From: CAYLLD01 sp964425135
Lineage (GTDB): Bacteria; Pseudomonadota; Alphaproteobacteria; Rhodobacterales; Rhodobacteraceae
Reading direction: 5' to 3'
Assembly: GCA_964425135.1 (NCBI GenBank)
Contig: CAYRKW010000109.1
Coordinates: 1-5,984, forward strand
Length of the DNA: 5,984 bases
Below the pieces are notes generated by a model. The model worked only from the letters and a program-made list of their open reading frames with translations, ran no database searches and was not told the origin of the DNA. The translations under genes were made by a program, and so were the position numbers. The first letter of the stretch is position 1. Every line of letters begins with the position of its first letter. Below, in pieces: positions 4,711-5,984 of the stretch.

Positions 4711-5949
4711 ATGAGCTACACGCCCAAATCAACCTTTTTGAAAACCTTGAATGAGCGCGGCTTCATTCAGGATTGCACGGATATGGAGGCGCTGGACGAA
4801 GCGCTCCTCGATGGCGTGGTGCCTGCCTATATCGGGTTCGATTGCACCGCCGACAGTCTGCACATCGGCAATATGCTCCAGATCATGATGCTGCGCTGGT
4901 TGCAAAAAACCGGGCATAAGCCAGTGGTTTTGATGGGTGGCGGGACAACAAAAATCGGCGATCCGTCGGGCAAAGACGAAGCGCGCCAGCTTCTGACGCC
5001 TGAGACCATCAACGAGAATATGGCTGGCATGAAACGTGGGTTTGCGCGCTACATCGATTTTGGCGAGGGCGAGACGGATGCGGTGATGCTGAACAATGCA
5101 GACTGGCTCGACACGCTCAATTACGTGGAGTTCCTGCGCGATTACGGGCGGCATTTTACCATCAACCGGATGCTGGCATTTGACAGCGTGAAACTGCGTC
5201 TTGATCGCGAACAGCCGCTGACGTTTCTTGAGTTCAACTATATGCTCTTGCAGGCCTATGATTTCATGAATCTGAACAAGGATCACGGCGTGCGCTTGCA
5301 AATGGGCGGCTCGGATCAATGGGGCAATATCGTCAATGGCATCGACCTGACGCGCCGTATCAACCGCACAGAAGTGTTCGGCCTGACGACGCCGCTCATG
5401 ACCAAGGCTGATGGCAGCAAGATGGGCAAATCGGTTTCGGGTGCGATTTGGCTCAACGAGGACAAACTGAGCGCCTATGAGTTCTGGCAATTCTGGCGCA
5501 ATACCCTGGATGCGGATGTCGAGAAGTTTTTGCGGCTCTACACCGAATTGCCGCTGGACGAATGCGCAAGGCTCGGTGCGCTTGAAGGGGCTGCGATCAA
5601 CGACGCGAAGATCGTGCTGGCCAATGAGGTGACGACTTTGTTGCACGGTGCGGAAGCGGCTGCGGCGGCGGAGGCGACAGCGCGCGAGGTGTTCGAGCAA
5701 GGCGGTGTGGGGGATGAATTGCCGACCGTGCATGTGCCTGCCGAGGAGACGTCCGTTGTGCAGCTTTTCGTCAAATCAGGTCTGTGCGGGTCGGGCAAAG
5801 AAGCCAAACGCCTCATTGCCGATGGCGGGGCGCGGATTGACGATGAAGCGGTGTCTGATGCGGGGGCGATGGTGAGCGGCGATCAGATAGCAGCGGGTTT
5901 GAAGCTGAGCGCGGGAAAGAAGCGACATGCGCGGGTGTTGGCGGGGTGA
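4711..5949 (+). CDS. tyrS: Tyrosine--tRNA ligase (TyrRS)
   Basis: The cytoplasmic enzyme activates tyrosine with ATP and charges tRNA-Tyr. The 412-residue product has the full bacterial class I TyrRS layout. The Rossmann domain starts with the tyrosine pocket VVPAYIGFDCTADSLHIGN (36-54), including HIGN as the HIGH signature. FNYMLLQAYDF (175-185) and GGSDQWGNIVNGIDL (199-213) follow, then KMGKS (237-241), the variant of KMSKS. The anticodon-binding helical domain runs to about 330, and an S4 RNA-binding domain covers about 349-410 (SGKEAKRLIADGGARIDD). The ATG at 4711 gives the family N-terminus (MSYTPKSTFLKTLNERGF). The frame stays open far upstream, but that part is antisense to anmK and is not coding. 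The gene looks complete and essential. Proximity of anmK and tyrS is also known in enterobacteria. Confidence 0.97.
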   Translation: MSYTPKSTFLKTLNERGFIQDCTDMEALDEALLDGVVPAYIGFDCTADSLHIGNMLQIMMLRWLQKTGHKPVVLMGGGTTKIGDPSGKDEARQLLTPETINENMAGMKRGFARYIDFGEGETDAVMLNNADWLDTLNYVEFLRDYGRHFTINRMLAFDSVKLRLDREQPLTFLEFNYMLLQAYDFMNLNKDHGVRLQMGGSDQWGNIVNGIDLTRRINRTEVFGLTTPLMTKADGSKMGKSVSGAIWLNEDKLSAYEFWQFWRNTLDADVEKFLRLYTELPLDECARLGALEGAAINDAKIVLANEVTTLLHGAEAAAAAEATAREVFEQGGVGDELPTVHVPAEETSVVQLFVKSGLCGSGKEAKRLIADGGARIDDEAVSDAGAMVSGDQIAAGLKLSAGKKRHARVLAG

Positions 5950-5984
5950 TGCTGGTGAGGGCGAGTGAAGGGCAGGTTTGAGCC
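5950..5984. other. Short sequence after tyrS, nothing recognised
   Basis: The 35 bases after the tyrS stop codon contain no hairpin with a T tract and no convincing start codon with ribosome site. A ten-codon frame starting at 5949 ends in TGA at 5981 and is not considered a gene. Confidence 0.6.

Noticed and set aside
5949..5981. Ten-codon ORF overlapping the tyrS stop
   Set aside because: It is too short and has no supporting signal.

Overview
The window looks like a chromosomal contig from an alphaproteobacterium, most likely of the Rhodobacteraceae (Roseobacter-type). The grounds are the codon use, the HNH endonuclease with the C-terminal PPNYLHESWMDFLYWD block I associate with that family, the yqaA-dsbB pair, and the divergent anmK/tyrS pair. 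The assignment is by family resemblance; no search was run.

Layout. Positions 1-670 have no gene on the usual scale and are visibly more AT-rich. They hold the first codons of a leftward gene running off the left edge (1-17) with a possible promoter and operator (167-205). They also hold a minus-strand transcription unit packed with inverted repeats (about 262-446), with its own possible promoter and a strong Rho-independent terminator. A second leftward terminator (501-529) closes the ypfJ transcript. Next come ypfJ (671-1519, minus), a membrane-anchored zinc metallopeptidase, then divergently yqaA (1623-2213, plus) and dsbB (2210-2671, plus), which overlap by four bases. A 100-N scaffold gap (2734-2833) interrupts the sequence. 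After it lie an HNH endonuclease (2871-3455, minus), anmK (3532-4641, minus), and divergently tyrS (4711-5949, plus).

How the genes fit together. Most of the window is housekeeping. AnmK recycles anhydro-MurNAc from peptidoglycan turnover, TyrRS charges tRNA-Tyr, and DsbB reoxidises the periplasmic thiol oxidase DsbA. YqaA is a DedA/SNARE-associated-like membrane protein translationally joined to DsbB. YpfJ is an envelope-anchored putative protease of unknown substrate. These are mainly cell-envelope functions, but only yqaA-dsbB looks like an operon.

The part that standard gene calling would miss is the left 670 bases. Four successive hairpins on the minus strand, the last followed by eight Ts, are preceded by a TTGACC-N17-CATGGT promoter candidate and a perfect 16-bp palindrome. 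This looks like an independent small RNA gene of roughly 180 nt. It also contains a 41-codon ORF that stops just before the terminator, so it could instead be a small-protein mRNA or a dual-function RNA. I could not match it to a known RNA family.
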